Of a DNA stretch of 64,000 nucleotides, positions 60,499 to 64,000 are shown piece by piece. This stretch comes from Echinostoma caproni (taxonomy: Eukaryota > Platyhelminthes > Trematoda > Plagiorchiida > Echinostomatidae). The stretch's first letter is position 1. Each line of letters opens with the position of its first letter. The stretch is taken from NCBI GenBank assembly GCA_900618425.1, contig UZAN01039727.1, positions 40,869 to 104,868 on the forward strand. Direction: 5' to 3'. The notes below the pieces were generated by a model that saw nothing but the letters and a program-made list of their open reading frames with translations, made no database searches and was not told the origin of the DNA. Made by a program: the position numbers and the translations under genes.

Positions 60499-61009
60499 CT
60501 CATGTAGTTCAATGTCTTTGGGGAATCTAACAGTTTAGACGCATGCCCCGTGACCATCAGAGGTTTACAATCAATCGTTAGAAGTCAACTGTCATTTGAA
60601 AGTTTTATAACACGGTGCACCAAACGTGTGATGTTTGACCTGTAGATGCTTGCATAGAGTTGTTATACGCAAGAAGGTGGCATGGCAGCATGCAGTCTCA
60701 TTATTTGAGGTTAGCTTTCATAAAGGTCTTCAGCAGAGCCTTTAGAGAACGGTTTTTCTCCCCCTTGGTCTTGTTCGTGAAGTTGGTAAGCCACCTTTCT
60801 CGTATTTGCTGTCCCTGGAGCTTGACACACTTCCCATAGTAAGGCACTGTTGAAATTTTACACCCGTTGCAACCATCTCTGAGCAACCCATTAGTGGGTC
60901 TATCACAGAGTTGATAAAATTCGCTCAAAAGACTTATTCATTGCCTTATATGGTTTATTTTTAACAACATTCTTAATACCGAAATTAGTGCACATTTCGA
61001 AACAGTCAA

Positions 61010-61080
61010 TTGGACCTTCAAGAGTACCTGGTGCCTCTGAACAATCGAATGGGCTAATCCAAGCCTGATACTCTAAGTCA
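61010..61080 (+). repeat. SINE tail fragment
   Basis: AGAGTACCTGGTGCCTCTGA and ACAATCGAATGGGCTAATCC then GCCTGATACTC match the 3' tail of the SINE at 34735-35040 (there on the minus strand). No head or core was seen upstream; CGAAACAG near 60999 may be a remnant of the core. Confidence 0.6.
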
Positions 61081-61537
61081 ATTTGGACATTCATTGTTCA
61101 TTAGTTGTCAACTGTTATCGGGAATAAGTAGCAATGAATGACTTGAAAACGTTTGAGTCATTGTATGATTGACTTATTTCGAGACGCTTTAAGCTGGACA
61201 GTAAAGTTGTGTTCCGGTTTATCAGCCGAGGAAATCCGATTTGATCCCTAATAATTATTGCATTCGAGCAAGTCAGTCAGCTTTTGTCCGATTCAAAGAA
61301 ATCTTATCACGTGACATTTTATCATGATGTTCAGTCGGATGCGTCCTAATTGAATGAATAACTCTTTCCTTCAATCCTAAGCTGATGTGAATGGGGTAAA
61401 CAATGCATTTGTGTGCCTCGTTTATCCAATGACCCCTTTTGTGGATATGACCAAACACGCATTTCGGGATGCAAAAAGGAAACGGTGCACTACAGAAGAA
61501 AATTATGTGACCGATTGCTGTGCTTCCTCTTTGCCGC

Positions 61538-61603
61538 ACACACACATACACACACACACACACAAAGACAGATAATGTGAGAGACAGAGAGAGAGAGCAA
61601 AAG
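61538..61603 (+). repeat. (CA)n and (GA)n microsatellites
   Basis: CACACACATACACACACAC followed by AGAGACAGAGAGAGAGAG. Confidence 0.9.
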
Positions 61604-61609
61604 GTTCTG

Positions 61610-62880
61610 CTTTCTTTAAATTGAGTAAAAATTATGCCCGTAGATTCACCAGAGGAACAACATCAGTGAGCAGAACAAGCTTACTTTCCGCGCTATAAAC
61701 GGTGACAGATGGAGCATGGAAAAGTTGGGCTTCTTCATTCCATTGTTGTGCTAGCGAATGCCTTTCGCTTTTGCCGTCCGCTTGAGAGATACTTTCCACT
61801 TTCTGAGTGAAACATTCAAACAAAAACACGACGAAACTTTCGAGTCGTAAACAGAAATGAATAGGGCGATATTTATAGTTTTGTTCATTCAACGTTCGAC
61901 AGTTCAGTTCAACGCGGTGATCAGATGACTGTTTACCTCAAGAACTTGATCAAACGTACAGGGCAAATATTTTTTCATAATGGACATCCGAAACTAATCA
62001 TTCCGAAGAATATGGATAAACAATCACCCTCAAAGGTCTCCACTGAAAAAAACAGCGATGGACGGCCGGTTACTCATACAGCTACTTCCTTTCAAAGCAA
62101 ATTATAGATCTGAGTTAATAAAATGACACGTGGTGAAAAACCATGACTTAGACTCTTCATGCCAGGCAACCCCCTTCAGTTTACTGCACAGGTCGACGAG
62201 AAAATATTTAACTTCAAAGAAAAAGAAAACGAATTGCACAAATTACAAGCTATCACTTTCTTTGCTCGTTATTCGTCAAGTTAACTTGCATGAATAATAG
62301 GTCACTGTTTCCAGGACTTAAGGAACACAAACCGGTCTGTTTGATTGCGGGCGCTTATAGGCAGTCGATATAACTCCCCCAAATGCATCACTATGAAACA
62401 AGTCAACTTGCTTACCTGTTTTCTATTTAGGCGTTCTCTTGCCTTATGACTATTTGTATCGATTTAAAAAAACGTTTCTCGCAAAACTAAGAAACCATTT
62501 CCTAGAATCAGTGCCCTATTATCTGGGTGAAACAGAATTCATGCATATAAGAATGAAAAAATGCGTACCGCGTGGAGTGACCAAATCTGATTGGCATCAG
62601 ATTGCAAAATAAAAGTTGGAAGGGGGAGTGCGGAGTATACCTAAAAACATTCAATTCACAAATGGCATTTTGGGGTTTGCTGATTTGCATCGAAAGACCC
62701 AAAAGTGACACGACCGAATCACCAAAAGATCCATAAAACTAATTAATCCAAAGGTACTTGGCCCGAAGCATCATCTTTGACCGGCCAAACCCAACTACCA
62801 GCCGAATGGGTACACTTAACCTGTAGGATTCCTCCGAGGCAGCTTCATCCAGAGGGAGCCGACATATATTAGAAGGTAGA
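61610..62880. other. No recognised feature
   Basis: Short frames only; the AATAAA-like motifs seen are not tied to any gene. Confidence 0.4.
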
Positions 62881-62904
62881 TAATGTCTATTCAAAAAAGG
62901 AGCG

Positions 62905-63085
62905 ATCTGGTCATCTACACGGCGATCAAGCGGGTAGTATACTTTCGTTCAAACTGTGAGGTTTCCAGTTCGATCCCCGGTTGGGATGATTCTTTCGAAC
63001 TGTCCAGATTGGACCCAACCAGGTCGAAACAGCTGTTTCTCGCTTTTCAGCTCATACCTCATTTACACGACGAGTTCCTAATCTA
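62905..63085 (+). repeat. tRNA-derived SINE with hammerhead-type core
   Basis: A head with CCAGTTCGATCCCCGG (box B, about 62967-62981) is followed by CAGATTGGACCCAACC, AGGTCGAAACAGCTG and the tail CTTTTCAGCTCATACCTCAT. The tail is shared with 38348-38525 and 38560-38726. Confidence 0.7.
63003..63037 (+). ncRNA. Hammerhead-like core in SINE, stem II and GAAAC intact
   Basis: GGACC...GGTC forms a clean stem II and CGAAACAGCTG is intact. The first box is CAGATTGG instead of CTGATGAG, so it would not be expected to cleave. Confidence 0.5.
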
Positions 63086-63837
63086 AACAGAATTCGCCAA
63101 CTACTTCAAATAACTCTTTCTGTCTCTCTCATGCGGGGGAGATTTTATTTTCGTGAAAGTGATTTCTAATTCACACAATGGCCTGATGTGTGAGCACCAG
63201 AAAACATGTTCCAATGAGTATCCAGCTTCTTTTAAATTTCAAAGTACTTCTGGAAAATATTTATCACCTTGTCTTATGATTCCTAACTTCCGTGTTTCGA
63301 CGAATCTTTCGCCTGAATTTATGCTTCTAATTCCATCTCTAGGTGGGCAGCCGCTCACAGACCATGTTCGCCAATCAGGATACCCCTAACGGCATGATAT
63401 GGGGGTGAATTCAACTTTGAGGTTGTGAAGAAAAACTGTGTCTGATCGTTTTGTCCCCGGAATTCGTTTTTTCCCTCACTATGAATGTGGAAGACTTGAT
63501 AGAAAATGTGTTCTGTTTGCCTGATTACCATCATTCGTCAGCATTACTTCTCACACTGTTCTAGTAATAGTTTGATCAAATCAGAAATTGATTAATTTTA
63601 TCCTTTTCAATAGTAGTTTTATTTCAGGTAAAAGCACAGAGAACTAACAATGTGGGGGAAAAAGAGGACAAACTGAAATCTTTTGAATGATTTCGGACAG
63701 AGGGCGTGAGCAGGTTTCGGGACGGGCAAACTTTCTGCCTGACTGACTAGCTGGTTGAATGAGTGGGTGACTACGGCACAGCGAACGTGACCACATTTCG
63801 TTTACATTTGCCAGACTGATAGCGCGCGCANGTGGGA

Positions 63838-64000
63838 TGGGGGGGGGCGGGTGGTCGGCGATTTCAGCTGAGCAATGCTCACCACGACAGCGCTGGAGCG
63901 CGCGCGCGCACGCGTGAGAGGGAGTTTAGCACTTCTGGTCAAATTGTTTTGCCAGCCTGACTCGTTCGCTTGCTGGCCATTTAACCCCCCCCCCCCCCCC
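63838..64000. repeat. GC-rich simple sequence and terminal C homopolymer
   Basis: A G run at 63839-63847, GCGCGCGCGCGCACGCG at 63899-63915 and a C run at 63985-64000 that ends the window; single N at 63831. Homopolymers at contig edges often mark assembly limits. Confidence 0.85.

Noticed and set aside
1..64000. CRISPR arrays, bacterial operons, rRNA genes
   Set aside because: Repeats present are microsatellites or dispersed retroelements. Splice sites and element types show eukaryotic nuclear DNA, and no rRNA sequence was recognised.

Overview
The window reads as nuclear DNA of a digenean flatworm (fluke). It is moderately AT-rich and intron-dominated, and it is littered with decayed RTE-, CR1- and Penelope-type retroelements and tRNA-derived SINEs. 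Several SINEs carry a hammerhead-ribozyme-like core of the kind known from the schistosome Sm-alpha repeat. Base composition looks richer in GC than schistosomes, so a liver-, lung- or intestinal-fluke lineage is more likely. The species cannot be fixed from the sequence alone.

One host gene is recognisable: the central part of a protein kinase D (PRKD) family serine/threonine kinase on the + strand. Its exons lie at about 5429-5753 (charged linker), 18023-18149, 19088-19165 and 31486-32335 (together the PH domain and a Ser/Thr-rich linker) and 48604-48676 (start of the kinase domain with the glycine loop). Splice phases agree across 5753/18023, 18149/19088 and 19165/31486. Introns are 12.3, 0.9, 12.3 and about 16.3 kb, and more than 15 kb follows the last exon. 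The C1 zinc fingers and the rest of the kinase domain were not found, so they should lie outside the window or be missed.

Layout. 1-5 kb holds two RTE copies in opposite orientation upstream of the first recognisable exon. Intron one (5.75-18.0 kb) holds a minus-strand Penelope-like fragment, a plus-strand CR1-like fragment and tRNA-SINE pieces. Intron three (19.2-31.5 kb) holds a CR1-like fragment, a GIY-YIG fragment, three SINE copies, a Penelope-like copy broken by a 665-base N gap, and AT-rich DNA. Intron four (32.3-48.6 kb) holds a long GTAT microsatellite, a fold-back element, several hammerhead-type SINEs including an inverted dimer with a 12-base flanking duplication, and a short Penelope-like element bounded by inverted terminal repeats. 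The last 15 kb holds further SINEs, another fold-back element, RTE and CR1-like fragments and simple repeats.

The most interesting system is the set of tRNA-headed SINEs sharing one hammerhead-like core but carrying different heads and tails, together with the palindromic arrangements some have adopted. None of these sites looks perfectly intact. The ribozyme calls rest on motif reading and need covariance-model and cleavage tests.
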